64,000 bases of DNA from Elusimicrobia bacterium GWB2_63_22 (GCA_001799735.1 MGUA01000022.1:80863-144862); one strand, 5' to 3'; shown: positions 9,782 to 18,191, counted from the stretch's first letter. Numbers and translations are program-made. Notes: generated by a model not told the origin, from the letters alone.

Positions 9782-11107
9782 CTAAAGGTCCATGCGCATG
9801 CCTTCGCGGGCGCCGAAGCACTCCGTGGCGCCGCCGCCTTTTCGGATAAGGCTCCGGCAGTGCTCTATGTATTCGTCCAGCATGGCGTCGCTGTGGTAAG
9901 GGTCGTGGTGGGTGATGGCCAGGCGTCGGGCCCCGCTGGCCAGCGCCAGCTTGGCCGCGTCCTCGTAGGTGCCGTGGCCCCAGCCTTTGCGGGCCGCGTA
10001 TTCCTGCTCGGTGTACTGCGCCTCCATTATCACCAGGTCGCTGCCCCGCGCGAACGCGGCTATCTCTCCGTCCTGGCGCAGCGACAGCTCGGAGGCGCCG
10101 CCCAGGCGCGAGAACGGCTCGTGGTCGCTCAGATAGGTTATTATGCGGCCCTGCGTCTCAACGCGGAAGCCGATGCAGACGCCTGGGTGGTTCATGTGCT
10201 GAAAGGTGACCCTGGCTCCGCCGATGTCCACCGGCCCCTTAAGCTCCACAAAGTCCAGCCGGCCGCCCAGGCTGGAGAGCGGTATGGGGAAATAGTCCAG
10301 CGACATGGACTTGCTGAAGATGCTGCCCAGGCCGCCGTGCGCGCCGTGCACGCTGTACAACTGGAAGGTGTTGGCGGGATTATAGAAAGGCACAAAGAAC
10401 GGGAAGCCCTGGATATGGTCCCAGTGCGTATGCCCCACAAAGATGTGCCCGGCCAGCGGCCGGCCTTTAAATTCTGCGGCCAGCGAGTCTCCCAGCTCCC
10501 GCAGGCCGGTGCCGCAGTCGAAAATAAAAAGTGTATCCCCTATTCTGAGTTCTGTGCAGGCGGTATTGCCGCCGTAGCCGGCCACTTTGGAGTTGCAGGT
10601 GGGGCAGGAGCCGCGCGTTCCCCAGAAGCGCACATACAGCTGCCGGGACCCTGCTCCCGGGGCGGCCGCCGGGGCAGGAGAGGGGGTTGTGGCCGCGGCG
10701 GGCGCCGGGGCCTGGGCGGCCGCGGCGGGGAGCGCGCCGCTCAGCAGTTTGTGCGCCCGTTCCAGCATTTCGGCGGGCCGGTACGGCTTAACCAGGTAGT
10801 CGTCGGCGCCGGCGTCCATGGCCTGCGAGACATCGGTGGTGAAAGTCTTGGAGGAGCTCACCAGCACCTTAATCCCGGGCAGGCCGTTTGGCCCCTTTAT
10901 GAGGCTGCACAGCTCGTAGCCGTGCATGCGGGGCATCATGAGGTCGGTGATCACCAGGTCGGGCAGCCAGGCCCGCGCCTTCTCCCAGCCCTCCTGGCCG
11001 TCCTGGGCGGTCTGCACTTCGAAATCTTCGGAAAGCACGTCGGACGCAAGCTCCCTGAGGATCACGTCGTCGTCCACCACCAGCACTTTTTTTCTGGGTT
11101 CGGTCAT
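9782..11107 (-). CDS. Response regulator fused to a metallo-beta-lactamase-fold phosphodiesterase
   Basis: The N-terminal receiver domain (about residues 6-125) has the acidic 'VVDDDV' pocket, the phosphoacceptor in 'DLVITDLMMPRMHG' and the conserved lysine in 'DYLVKPYRP'. An Ala/Pro linker (about 135-160) joins it to a metallo-beta-lactamase domain beginning 'VRFWGTRGSCP', with metal ligands in 'HTHWDH' and 'SDHEPF'. This second part resembles the PhnP/cyclic-phosphodiesterase branch of the fold ('GNTACTEL', 'FDCGTG'). It is probably a phosphorylation-controlled hydrolase. I start at MTEPRKK (11107) as the seven extra residues of the track start look non-native. Substrate unknown; no kinase gene is adjacent. 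Confidence 0.85.
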   Translation of the reverse strand: MTEPRKKVLVVDDDVILRELASDVLSEDFEVQTAQDGQEGWEKARAWLPDLVITDLMMPRMHGYELCSLIKGPNGLPGIKVLVSSSKTFTTDVSQAMDAGADDYLVKPYRPAEMLERAHKLLSGALPAAAAQAPAPAAATTPSPAPAAAPGAGSRQLYVRFWGTRGSCPTCNSKVAGYGGNTACTELRIGDTLFIFDCGTGLRELGDSLAAEFKGRPLAGHIFVGHTHWDHIQGFPFFVPFYNPANTFQLYSVHGAHGGLGSIFSKSMSLDYFPIPLSSLGGRLDFVELKGPVDIGGARVTFQHMNHPGVCIGFRVETQGRIITYLSDHEPFSRLGGASELSLRQDGEIAAFARGSDLVIMEAQYTEQEYAARKGWGHGTYEDAAKLALASGARRLAITHHDPYHSDAMLDEYIEHCRSLIRKGGGATECFGAREGMRMDL

Positions 11108-11149
11108 GGTGAAATAACAATATAGCATACTGCCGCCGCGCGTACGGGC

Positions 11150-11192
11150 AAAAAAAGGGCCGCCGGCTTAAAACCGGCGGTCCTTGCTTTTT
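11150..11192 (-). terminator. Rho-independent terminator of the ComEC-like gene
   Basis: A 10-bp GGACCGCCGG/CCGGCGGCCC-type stem with one wobble pair is followed on the minus strand by seven T residues. Confidence 0.75.
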
Positions 11193-11210
11193 TTATCCCG
11201 ACACTACGCT

Positions 11211-11234
11211 GTCGGGATGGCCTGCTATGCTATC
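11211..11234. repeat. Short repeat containing TGGCCTGCTATGCTATC, copy 1
   Basis: The 17-mer TGGCCTGCTATGCTATC preceded by CGGGA recurs with one mismatch at 17449-17470, and both copies follow a CCCGACA... inverted arm. In copy 2 it forms the -10 end of the radC promoter. The core CCTGCTATGCTA also occurs inverted at 5226-5237. Confidence 0.4.
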
Positions 11235-11258
11235 GGTATGGCTAAGGTAAGGGAACGC

Positions 11259-12248
11259 TCAGTTGACCGCGGCCGGCTTGAGCGGCGCTATGAAAGCCTG
11301 AAGGGAAACTTCCAGGGTGCCGTCGAGGTCGGTGCGGAAGATCTTGGCGCCGGCGGCCAGCAGGCGGCCCAGCGCGTCCTGCGTGGGGTGGCCGTAATTG
11401 TTCTTGCCTACCTCTATATAGGCCCGGGCGGGCTTTACGGCGGCCAGGAAGGCCGAGGTGGAGGAGTACTTGCTGCCGTGGTGGCCCACCTTGAGCACGT
11501 CGGACTTGAGGGCGCTGCCGTAGTGCGCGGCCAGCTCGGTCTCCCGCTCGCCTTCTACGTCCCCGGTGAACAGAACCGAGGAGCCGTTGTAGGAGAGCCT
11601 CATCATGATGGAGCAGTTGTTGATGGTTTCGCTCTTCTTGCTGGCCAGCGGCTTGTCGCAGGCGTTGAAGACCTTTATGTCCACGCCGGGGGCGCTCCAG
11701 TTAAGGTTGTCGCCGGCGGCCGGGTAAAAGGTGTTGATGCCGAGGGCCGCTACCTGCGCCCGGATGGTCTCGTCGCCCTTGGCCCCGGAGTTGTCCAGGC
11801 GGGTGTCGTAGAAAGAGCCTACCGTCAGGTTGGAGAAAACGTACTGCAGCCCGTTGTAGTGGTCGGAATGGGGGTGGGTGAGCACCACGTTGTCTATGTG
11901 GGAAACTTTTTTCTCGGCCAGGAAGCCGGCCAGGCCGCCGGTGGCGGCGCGGGAGGGGCCGCCGTCTATAAGGGCGTTCTTGCCGCCGGGCAGTTCTATG
12001 TAGATCGCGTCGCCCTGGCCTACATTAAGGAAATATACATTAAGGCCGGGGCCGGCGCTGAACACGGTATAGGCGCTGGCGGCCGGGGTCTGGGGCAGGG
12101 CCGTGTCCGCTACGGCGTCGCGCAGCTGGCTATAGGCCTGCGCGTTGGCGGCGGGGGCAAAATGGAATACGGTTAGCAGCAGGAAGACTGCTGAGAATAC
12201 GGCTTTGAGGACTGCGGGTGCTGGAGAGTTCTGGTTCACGCGGTGCAT
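11259..12248 (-). CDS. Secreted ComEC/Rec2-like metallo-beta-lactamase-fold hydrolase
   Basis: ATG 12248 is preferred: GGAGGT stands a few bases upstream and a signal peptide follows (residues ~12-35, ending ANAQ). The 329-residue product matches the soluble hydrolase domain of ComEC: 'VYFLNVGQGDAIYIELPG', 'LIDGG', the zinc-binding 'LTHPHSDHYNG', 'VLFTGDVEGERE' and 'VLKVGHHGSKYS'. Stand-alone exported versions, without the membrane channel, are common and probably act as extracellular or periplasmic nucleases or phosphodiesterases. The extra upstream residues in the track reach into the divergent intergenic region. A terminator follows. Confidence 0.85.
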   Translation of the reverse strand: MHRVNQNSPAPAVLKAVFSAVFLLLTVFHFAPAANAQAYSQLRDAVADTALPQTPAASAYTVFSAGPGLNVYFLNVGQGDAIYIELPGGKNALIDGGPSRAATGGLAGFLAEKKVSHIDNVVLTHPHSDHYNGLQYVFSNLTVGSFYDTRLDNSGAKGDETIRAQVAALGINTFYPAAGDNLNWSAPGVDIKVFNACDKPLASKKSETINNCSIMMRLSYNGSSVLFTGDVEGERETELAAHYGSALKSDVLKVGHHGSKYSSTSAFLAAVKPARAYIEVGKNNYGHPTQDALGRLLAAGAKIFRTDLDGTLEVSLQAFIAPLKPAAVN

Positions 12249-12429
12249 ATCCACCTCCCACTTGCCTGCGCCGGCGCTCTGTTGAATACTGACGCGCCCT
12301 GCGCTCCGGCCTAGTGGTGAATCCGGATTAAGGTCCGGAGGTGGATGCTTCCCGGCCAATCCCGGGAATTACACAGAAGCCTGATATAGGGTACGCTCTG
12401 CATTGACTTTGCTCAAGGGCCGAAAGGCC

Positions 12430-12475
12430 TATGCGCGCGTAGGCCCAAAGACCTATATGCGTATAGGTACAAGTG
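12430..12475. repeat. Paired short hairpins in a divergent intergenic region
   Basis: Two adjacent inverted repeats, GGCCTA...TAGGCC and ACCTATA-TGCG-TATAGGT, lie between the divergent ComEC-like and secreted-protein genes, upstream of the latter's promoter. A related AAGGGCCTAT...ATAGGCCTT hairpin lies upstream of the lipoprotein gene at 18312. They could be operators or mRNA structures; nothing more can be said from sequence. Confidence 0.4.
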
Positions 12476-12500
12476 TGCGGCAGGCATAGGTACTATGGGC

Positions 12501-12529
12501 CTGACGGTATTTTGCATGGGGGGTATACT
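12501..12529 (+). promoter_or_regulatory. Promoter of the secreted protein gene at 12567
   Basis: CTGACG (12501-12506) and TATACT (12524-12529) are 17 bp apart, ending 37 bases before the chosen start codon. Confidence 0.55.
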
Positions 12530-12566
12530 CTATTTGGAACAGAAAGCAAGGATGAGGAAAAAGACA

Positions 12567-13346
12567 ATGAAAAAACTTCTCGCGTTAACCGTAGCCGCAA
12601 CGGCCCTCTTCTCCGCCCGTGTCTCCGCCGAGGACGTCACCGATCCCCGTTACTTCGCCGCGGACGAAAGTTCCATAGTTATAGAGGAAATAAAGGACGC
12701 CGGGCCCCTCCAGCCCGCCCTGCCCGGCCCCGTGACAGTTTCTGACGGCAGGATAGTGGGGGTTATCGACGCCCTCGACAAGATCGTCAACCTATTCGAA
12801 AAGATCTGGAACATCATAGAGAAGAACCAGCCGGTGGTGAATATCACCACCAACTACGCCAACGCGGTCCCTTTCGGCACCAGCCACTGGTCCCAGCTGC
12901 AGGGCTGGAGCCGGCCCGGCAGGAAGAAATATAGTTTCTCTATGAAGAACGGTTTCGGTTCCGAAGTCGTTAAGGTGGTCTACCAGGTGCACTATACCTA
13001 CGCCGGCAACTTCCAGGGCAAGGGCAAGTTCCTCACCGGGGTGACCGTGGAGCCGCTCAGCGTGACCACCGCCTGGGGCTACAAGGTAAGCCTGATCTCG
13101 GAAGTGCCGGACTCTACCATCGCCAATGTGGGCACCCATGAGGACCCCGTGGCCGCCATGCAGGTGCAGCTTAAGTGGACCGTCCACACCGCGGTGAAAG
13201 ACATCAGCTCCAAGGCCATCTACTACGTGCAGGGGGACGGCCTGCTGCAGGAGATCGGGACGCCCTTTAAGAACGCGCAGGAGCTTAAGAATAAGGCCAG
13301 GCTCGAGATGGCCGACGCCCGCGTAATGGACGTAAGCTTCAATTAA
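12567..13346 (+). CDS. Secreted protein of unknown function
   Basis: ATG 12567 begins a clear signal peptide (MKKLLALTVAATALFSARVSA) with a GAGG site about ten bases upstream; ATG 12552 in the same frame is possible. The 259-residue protein has an acidic N-terminal stretch, a hydrophobic segment near 'IVNLFEKIWNIIEKN', then a beta-rich region (about 95-230) with patterns such as 'VVYQVHYTYAGNFQGKGKFL' that suggest an immunoglobulin-like or jelly-roll sandwich. I recognise no family. It is monocistronic, with its own promoter and terminator. Confidence 0.75.
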   Translation: MKKLLALTVAATALFSARVSAEDVTDPRYFAADESSIVIEEIKDAGPLQPALPGPVTVSDGRIVGVIDALDKIVNLFEKIWNIIEKNQPVVNITTNYANAVPFGTSHWSQLQGWSRPGRKKYSFSMKNGFGSEVVKVVYQVHYTYAGNFQGKGKFLTGVTVEPLSVTTAWGYKVSLISEVPDSTIANVGTHEDPVAAMQVQLKWTVHTAVKDISSKAIYYVQGDGLLQEIGTPFKNAQELKNKARLEMADARVMDVSFN

Positions 13347-13368
13347 AACAGGCGCGCAGCCAGCTCTT

Positions 13369-13398
13369 CCGGCCCCGTAAAAGGGGCCGGTTGTTTTA
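13369..13398 (+). terminator. Rho-independent terminator
   Basis: An 8-bp CCGGCCCC/GGGGCCGG stem with GTAAAA loop is followed by TTGTTTTA, after the secreted protein gene. Confidence 0.75.
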
Positions 13399-13449
13399 TG
13401 TGCCGGCGGCCGGCGGCCAGGCGCTAAATGGTAAAATTAAAACCGGCCC

Positions 13450-15036
13450 ATGCCTGAAGAAACCCTGATAGAATTCAACGAACAGTTCTCCAAAGCCCTG
13501 CACCTGCTGCAGCACGGCAGCGGCAACCTGTTCGTCACCGGCAAGGCCGGCACCGGCAAGAGCACCCTGCTGCGCTATTTCCGCGCCCATACCGTAAAAA
13601 AGCTGGTGGTGCTGGCGCCTACCGGGGTGGCGGCGCTCAACGTGCAGGGGGAGACCATACATTCCTTCTTCCGCTTCAAGCCGGGCCTGACCCCCGACAA
13701 AGTGCGGCGCGCCCGCAAGAAGGACGCCGAGCTGTACAAGGCCCTGGAGATCATAGTCATAGACGAGGCCTCCATGGTGCGGGCGGACCTGATGGATTGC
13801 GTGGACGCCTTCATGCGGCTTAACGGGCCGGACCCGCTGCGGCCTTTCGGCGGGGTGCAGGTGGCGCTGTTCGGGGACCTGTACCAGCTGCCGCCGGTGG
13901 TGACCGGGCCCGAGCGGGAGATCTTCTCCTCCTTTTACGCGGGCCCGTATTTCTTCAACGCCAACGTTTTTAAAAAAGCCGCCCTGGAATACCTGGAGCT
14001 GGAGAAGATTTACCGCCAGAAGGACCAGGGCTTCATAGACATCCTCAACGCCATCCGGAACAACTCTATCAAGGCCCCGCAGCTGGAGGCGCTGAACAAA
14101 AGGGTGGGCGCGGACGTGGAGCAGGAGGGCCGGGGCGTAACCGTGCGCCTGCTCACCACCAACGCCGACGCCGCCGGCATAAATAACGAGCGCCTGCGCT
14201 CGCTGGACGGGCGCGGCCATGTCTACAAGGCGGAGATAACCGGGGCCTTTACTCGGGAGTCCTACCCGGCCGACGACGACCTGCACCTGAAAGCCGGCGC
14301 CCAGGTGATGCTGCTCAATAACGACCCGCATGGCCGCTGGGTCAACGGCACCATGGCCGCGGTGCAGGATATCATGAAGGGCCTGCCGGGCGAGTGCGAC
14401 GTGGTGCACGTGCGCCTGCCCGACGGCTCGGTGGAGGCGGTGGAGCCTCACGCCTGGGAGCTGTTCCATTTTACGCTCGACAAAGAGGCCGGGAAAATAA
14501 AGACCGAGACCGCCGGCACCTTTACGCAGTACCCGCTGAAACTGGCCTGGGGCATAACCATCCACAAGAGCCAGGGCAAGACCTTCGACCGGGCCATCAT
14601 AGACCTCGGCCGCCGCGCCTTCGCCGCCGGCCAGACCTACGTGGCGCTCAGCCGCTGCGTCTCGCTGGAGGGCCTCAGCCTGGCGCGGGCCGTGCGCCCC
14701 TCGGACGTGATGACCGACTGGCGCATAGTGCGCTATGTCACCGGGCGGCAGTACGGCGTCAGCGAGGCGCTGCTGCCGCTGGCCGAAAAGATAAAACTGA
14801 TAGAGAAGGCCATAGCGGACGGCTGCTGCCTTGAGATACTTTACCTGAAGGCCGGCGACGAGAAGAGCCGCCGCGTGGTGCGGCCGGTAACGGTGGGGGA
14901 CTGCCGTTTCAAGGAGTCTGCTTTCAAGGGGCTGGTGGCGGAGTGCCTTAAACGCGGCGAGCGCCGCACCTTCCGGGTGGACCGCATATTGGAAATGAAG
15001 GCTGTGGCGGAAGAGGAGACTACGGGGGAATTGTAG
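13450..15036 (+). CDS. Pif1-family DNA helicase with C-terminal WYL domain
   Basis: Pif1 helicases are 5'-to-3' superfamily 1B enzymes that unwind forked DNA and quadruplexes. Walker A 'VTGKAGTGKST' is near residue 30, 'APTGVAA' and 'IHSFF' follow, Walker B is 'IVIDEASMV' (about 102-110), then 'GDLYQLPPV', and the late motifs 'LAWGITIHKSQGKTFD' and 'YVALSRC' close the helicase core near residue 405. The last ~70 residues ('CCLEILYLKAGDEKSRR...RTFRVDRI') match a WYL domain. WYL-bearing bacterial Pif1 proteins have been described, with the WYL part acting as an accessory ssDNA-binding module. Length 528 aa. Confidence 0.9.
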   Translation: MPEETLIEFNEQFSKALHLLQHGSGNLFVTGKAGTGKSTLLRYFRAHTVKKLVVLAPTGVAALNVQGETIHSFFRFKPGLTPDKVRRARKKDAELYKALEIIVIDEASMVRADLMDCVDAFMRLNGPDPLRPFGGVQVALFGDLYQLPPVVTGPEREIFSSFYAGPYFFNANVFKKAALEYLELEKIYRQKDQGFIDILNAIRNNSIKAPQLEALNKRVGADVEQEGRGVTVRLLTTNADAAGINNERLRSLDGRGHVYKAEITGAFTRESYPADDDLHLKAGAQVMLLNNDPHGRWVNGTMAAVQDIMKGLPGECDVVHVRLPDGSVEAVEPHAWELFHFTLDKEAGKIKTETAGTFTQYPLKLAWGITIHKSQGKTFDRAIIDLGRRAFAAGQTYVALSRCVSLEGLSLARAVRPSDVMTDWRIVRYVTGRQYGVSEALLPLAEKIKLIEKAIADGCCLEILYLKAGDEKSRRVVRPVTVGDCRFKESAFKGLVAECLKRGERRTFRVDRILEMKAVAEEETTGEL

Positions 15037-15040
15037 GGGA

Positions 15041-15268
15041 TCAGATCTTGCCGTTGAAGTGGAACAGCAGCAGTATCATGAAGAGTATGCCCAGCACGCC
15101 GCCCCAGAGCAGGATATTGCCTGTCAGGCGCCCGGCCTTTTGCAGTCCTGTGCGGGGCGCGCCCTCCGCTGAGGCGAATTTTTTGCGCAGCAGCAGCCCG
15201 GCTATCACCGGGATAAAAGGCGCCGCCAGCAGCAGCACGGTTTCTAAAATATAATTCAGATCGGTCAT
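15041..15268 (-). CDS. Small two-helix membrane protein
   Basis: The 75-residue product starts at ATG 15268, which overlaps the stop of the upstream caspase-like gene (ATGA), so it is translationally coupled to it. Two hydrophobic helices are visible (about residues 7-25, 'ILETVLLLAAPFIPVIAGLLL', and 47-70) joined by a basic loop, fitting an inner-membrane protein. No family is recognised. The track's longer frame upstream is an artefact within the neighbouring gene. A partner role for the secreted caspase-like protein is only inference from coupling. Confidence 0.7.
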   Translation of the reverse strand: MTDLNYILETVLLLAAPFIPVIAGLLLRKKFASAEGAPRTGLQKAGRLTGNILLWGGVLGILFMILLLFHFNGKI

Positions 15269-16659
15269 TGCGCGGCAACCTCCTGCCCGTCGCGGTAGCA
15301 CGCCTTCTTGCCGGCCACGTAGCCGGGGGTGGTGGCTTCCTGGTTGCCCATCACGCGCGTAAGGCCCGGCAGGCGGCCGGGCACCAGGCCGAAGGTGCGG
15401 TAGCCGCACACTACGGCGCCGCGTACGCCCAGGCTGGTGTCGCGGGCCAGGTCGGCGTCCCAGCCCTTCTCCCACTGTTCCTTGGCCTGCGCGGCGGGTA
15501 CGCCGTCGGCCCTGTCCTGGAAGTAGGGCAGGCTGAAATAGAGCAGGCGGCGGGCCACCATTGAAATGCCTACCGCGGGATTAAGGGTGGCGCTGCCTAT
15601 GGAGGCCGTGTTGCAGCCGGAGAACTGGATGACGCCGCCGCGGGCCATCTTGCCCTTGAGGAGCTCCGCCGTGGATTCAGAATCGTAGGTGGCCGGGCCC
15701 ACGGTCTGCATGCCCGGCGAGCCGTGCCCGTAAAGGATTATTTTAGAGACCGAGCCGTTAGGCAGGGCGCGTATGGCCGCCTCGGCCGCGGCCTGGTCGC
15801 GGTAGGTGGTGGTCCTGCCGCCGGCGGTTATGGTGTAGCCGTAGGCGTCTGAGGTCCAGGCCGAAGATTTAGCCGTGTCGGCGGACTTCTGCTGAGGCAG
15901 CGGGGCCGGGACCCTGGCTCTTACCTGCGGGGCGGGGGCGGCCTTCAGCGCGGCTGCGGCGCCGCCGGCCTGCGCGCGGGAAGCCTGAGCCGCGCCTGAG
16001 AAATTTACCGCCGCGTCGCCGCTGGCGTTGGAACCGTCGAAGAACCTGGCTACCGCCGCGGAGTCACCGGAGGGCAGCGAGGCGGAAAATTTTTCAAGGG
16101 CGGCGGTGGAGGCGCTGCCGGGGGAGCTGCCCTTTTTGCCGGGGGTAAGGGTGGCGGAGGCCGCGGCGGCCCGCATGGCCCGCAGGTCGTTAATGGCTTC
16201 TGGCGTCAGGTGCGGGGCCAGCGCCAGCACGTCGTTGTTGTTGAGCCCTTCCACGGGAGCCCTCTTGAGCGCGGCGCGGACCAGTTTCAGTTTCTTTTTT
16301 AGTTCGGATGCGGCCGCCCGGCCGAGCCAGAGCTCAGCCGACTGCAGGTCCTTTTCTTTTATGCCGGCGGTATAGCCCTGCAGCTCGCGGGTGCTCCATT
16401 TGCGCATGGCGGCGGCGTGCCAGGTCCGCACGGCGGCCAGCCGCGCGGCGGCAGGGTCCCTCGCCAGAGTAAGTTCCCGCTCCTGCTCCTGCGCCGGCAG
16501 TGCCGCCCAGGAGTCCCTGTCGAAGGTCCTGGTTTCGCTGAACAGCTTGAATTCGGAAGCGTAGTCTTCCAGACCCCAGGCTACCGGTCCCGCGGCAAAA
16601 GCGTAACTCCCGGCCAGGGCCAGGGTTAATGAAAAGAATATAAGGCGCAGCTCTTTCAT
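15265..16659 (-). CDS. Secreted putative clan CD (caspase-like) cysteine peptidase
   Basis: A signal peptide (residues 1-22, ending AFA) directs export of this 464-residue protein. The N-terminal half (about 25-260) is helical and ends in a low-complexity Ala/Ser/Pro linker. The C-terminal part carries 'KIILYGHGSPG' (His312) and, 37 residues later, 'VIQFSGCNTAS' (Cys349). A strand followed by H-G and a second strand followed by a small residue and Cys is the catalytic arrangement of clan CD peptidases (caspase, clostripain, C80) and related DUF4347-like domains. Peptidase activity is inferred. A coupled small membrane protein follows. Confidence 0.6.
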   Translation of the reverse strand: MKELRLIFFSLTLALAGSYAFAAGPVAWGLEDYASEFKLFSETRTFDRDSWAALPAQEQERELTLARDPAAARLAAVRTWHAAAMRKWSTRELQGYTAGIKEKDLQSAELWLGRAAASELKKKLKLVRAALKRAPVEGLNNNDVLALAPHLTPEAINDLRAMRAAAASATLTPGKKGSSPGSASTAALEKFSASLPSGDSAAVARFFDGSNASGDAAVNFSGAAQASRAQAGGAAAALKAAPAPQVRARVPAPLPQQKSADTAKSSAWTSDAYGYTITAGGRTTTYRDQAAAEAAIRALPNGSVSKIILYGHGSPGMQTVGPATYDSESTAELLKGKMARGGVIQFSGCNTASIGSATLNPAVGISMVARRLLYFSLPYFQDRADGVPAAQAKEQWEKGWDADLARDTSLGVRGAVVCGYRTFGLVPGRLPGLTRVMGNQEATTPGYVAGKKACYRDGQEVAAQ

Positions 16660-16696
16660 AAGTAGCGTATATAGTCTACATCCCTATACGCGGTTG

Positions 16697-17386
16697 TCAA
16701 GGTGCGGGCGGAACATTGGGCTTGTCCTGCACCGCGGCGTAGATGACCCTGACGCAGTCCGCGTAGGGCTTGCGGCGCTCGGGGGTGAAGTCGCGGTAGA
16801 CCAGTTCCACGGCGCGGCCCGCGCCGAACATGGCGTGGTCTATGGGGAAAAGAGCCTCCGTGCCGGGCGGCAGGAATTCTTTCTTTATCTCCATGCGCAG
16901 GCCCCAGCCGGCCAGCAGGGACAGGCAATAAACCCATTTCTGGGTCTCCTGGTTGAACATCTTGAGCACCGGGCCGGGGTTCTTGGCCGTGTTGGGCCGC
17001 ATTTCCCAGGTCTGGCCCGGCAGGTCGCCGGCCGCCGCCATGAGTTCGCCCCAGAATTCGCGGAAGGCTTCTGCGGATTTGGGGTAGCGCGCGGCGATGT
17101 GCTTCACGAATTTTTCAAATTCTTCGCGGATGAGGGCCGGGTCGGCCTTCATGGTCTTGGCTTTAAGGCGGTTCTCCTCCTCCAGCTTAAGGCGGGTTAC
17201 CAGGTCCTGCAGCGAGGCGGCCTCGGCCTCGGTGGCGGGGGCCAGGTACTGGGCCCGGAAGGTCAGCCTGTCTCCGGAGACCGGCTGCACGGTTATGTTC
17301 TCGCCGGCCACCTTCACCACCACGCCGAGAGCCTTGTTGATGGTGTTGCGCACCGGCGCGTAAATTTCAAAAGTCTTTATTTCCAT
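16697..17386 (-). CDS. Conserved-looking cytoplasmic protein of unknown function
   Basis: The track frame runs on through radC antisense; the real start is ATG 17386, which has GGGGAG eight bases upstream and begins MEIKTFEIYAPV. The 229-residue product has no signal peptide or membrane helix. It combines a small beta-rich N-terminal part (about 1-55) with a charged helical middle and a C-terminal part containing 'VYCLSLLAGWGLRMEIKKEF'. Third-position G/C is strong, supporting a real gene. I do not recognise a family. It is divergent from radC. Confidence 0.65.
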   Translation of the reverse strand: MEIKTFEIYAPVRNTINKALGVVVKVAGENITVQPVSGDRLTFRAQYLAPATEAEAASLQDLVTRLKLEEENRLKAKTMKADPALIREEFEKFVKHIAARYPKSAEAFREFWGELMAAAGDLPGQTWEMRPNTAKNPGPVLKMFNQETQKWVYCLSLLAGWGLRMEIKKEFLPPGTEALFPIDHAMFGAGRAVELVYRDFTPERRKPYADCVRVIYAAVQDKPNVPPAP

Positions 17387-17444
17387 TTTTACCGCTCCCC
17401 TGTGGAACAATGATACAAAATTCAAAAACCAACCCGACAGACCT

Positions 17445-17472
17445 TTGACGGGTTGGCCTGCTATGCTATCTT
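17445..17472 (+). promoter_or_regulatory. radC promoter
   Basis: TTGACG (17445-17450) and TATCTT (17467-17472) are spaced 16 bp apart, 28 bases before the radC ATG. The segment 17449-17470 is the second copy of the repeat at 11213-11234. Confidence 0.5.
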
Positions 17473-17500
17473 GGGGATAACTTGACGGTGAGGAGGGGTT

Positions 17501-18175
17501 ATGAAAGGAGCCGGAACCATACAGGACATGCCGCGGGTGGAGCGCCCGCGCGAGAAGATGATGCGCTACGGCCCGGAGAAGCTGGGCGAGGAGGAACTGC
17601 TGGCCATCCTGCTGCGCACCGGCACCAGGGGCAGGAACGTGCTGGACCTGGCCGGGGACCTGCTGCGGCGCTTCGGCCGGGGGGAACTGGCCAAAGCCGG
17701 CTTCGCGGAGCTGCGCGCCGCGCCCGGCTTGGGCCCGGTACGCAGCTGCGAGATCCTGGCCGCCTTCGAGTTGGGCCGGCGCTACCTCAACGGCAAGAAG
17801 GCCGGCATCTACCTCAAGCCGCGCGACATCTGGGAGGAGCTGCGCGACGTGCGCGGCGAGAAGAAGGAGCATTTTGTGGTGTTCTACCTGGACACGCGCA
17901 ACCAGGAGATCAAGCGTGACATCGTCTCCATCGGCACGCTGAACTACAACCTGGTGCACCCGCGGGAGGTGTTCGAGCCCGCCGTGAAGAACCTGGCGGC
18001 CAGCGTGATAGTGGCCCACAACCACCCGTCCGGCTGCCTGGAACCTTCCGACGAGGACCTGAGCCTCACCAAGCGCCTGTCCCAGGCCGGCAAACTGCTG
18101 GGCATAGAATTGCTGGACCACGTGATCGTGACCAAGGAGGGCTTTATGAGCTTCAAACAGAAAGGGCTGTTGTAG
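17501..18175 (+). CDS. radC: RadC/YicR-family JAMM-domain protein
   Basis: This 224-residue protein matches chromosomal RadC. The N-terminal helix-hairpin-helix-like half includes 'RPREKMMRYGPEKLGEEELLAILLRTGT' and 'LGPVRSCEILAAFELGRR'. The C-terminal MPN+/JAMM domain has 'VVFYLDTRNQEI', 'IVSIGTLNYNLVHPREVF' and the metal-binding 'VAHNHPSGCLEPSDED'. A DNA-repair role was once assigned but is doubtful; its true substrate is unsettled. GAGGAGG stands upstream of the ATG. It is divergent from the unknown gene at 17386. Confidence 0.92.
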   Translation: MKGAGTIQDMPRVERPREKMMRYGPEKLGEEELLAILLRTGTRGRNVLDLAGDLLRRFGRGELAKAGFAELRAAPGLGPVRSCEILAAFELGRRYLNGKKAGIYLKPRDIWEELRDVRGEKKEHFVVFYLDTRNQEIKRDIVSIGTLNYNLVHPREVFEPAVKNLAASVIVAHNHPSGCLEPSDEDLSLTKRLSQAGKLLGIELLDHVIVTKEGFMSFKQKGLL

Positions 18176-18191
18176 CCGGACCGCGCGGCCT

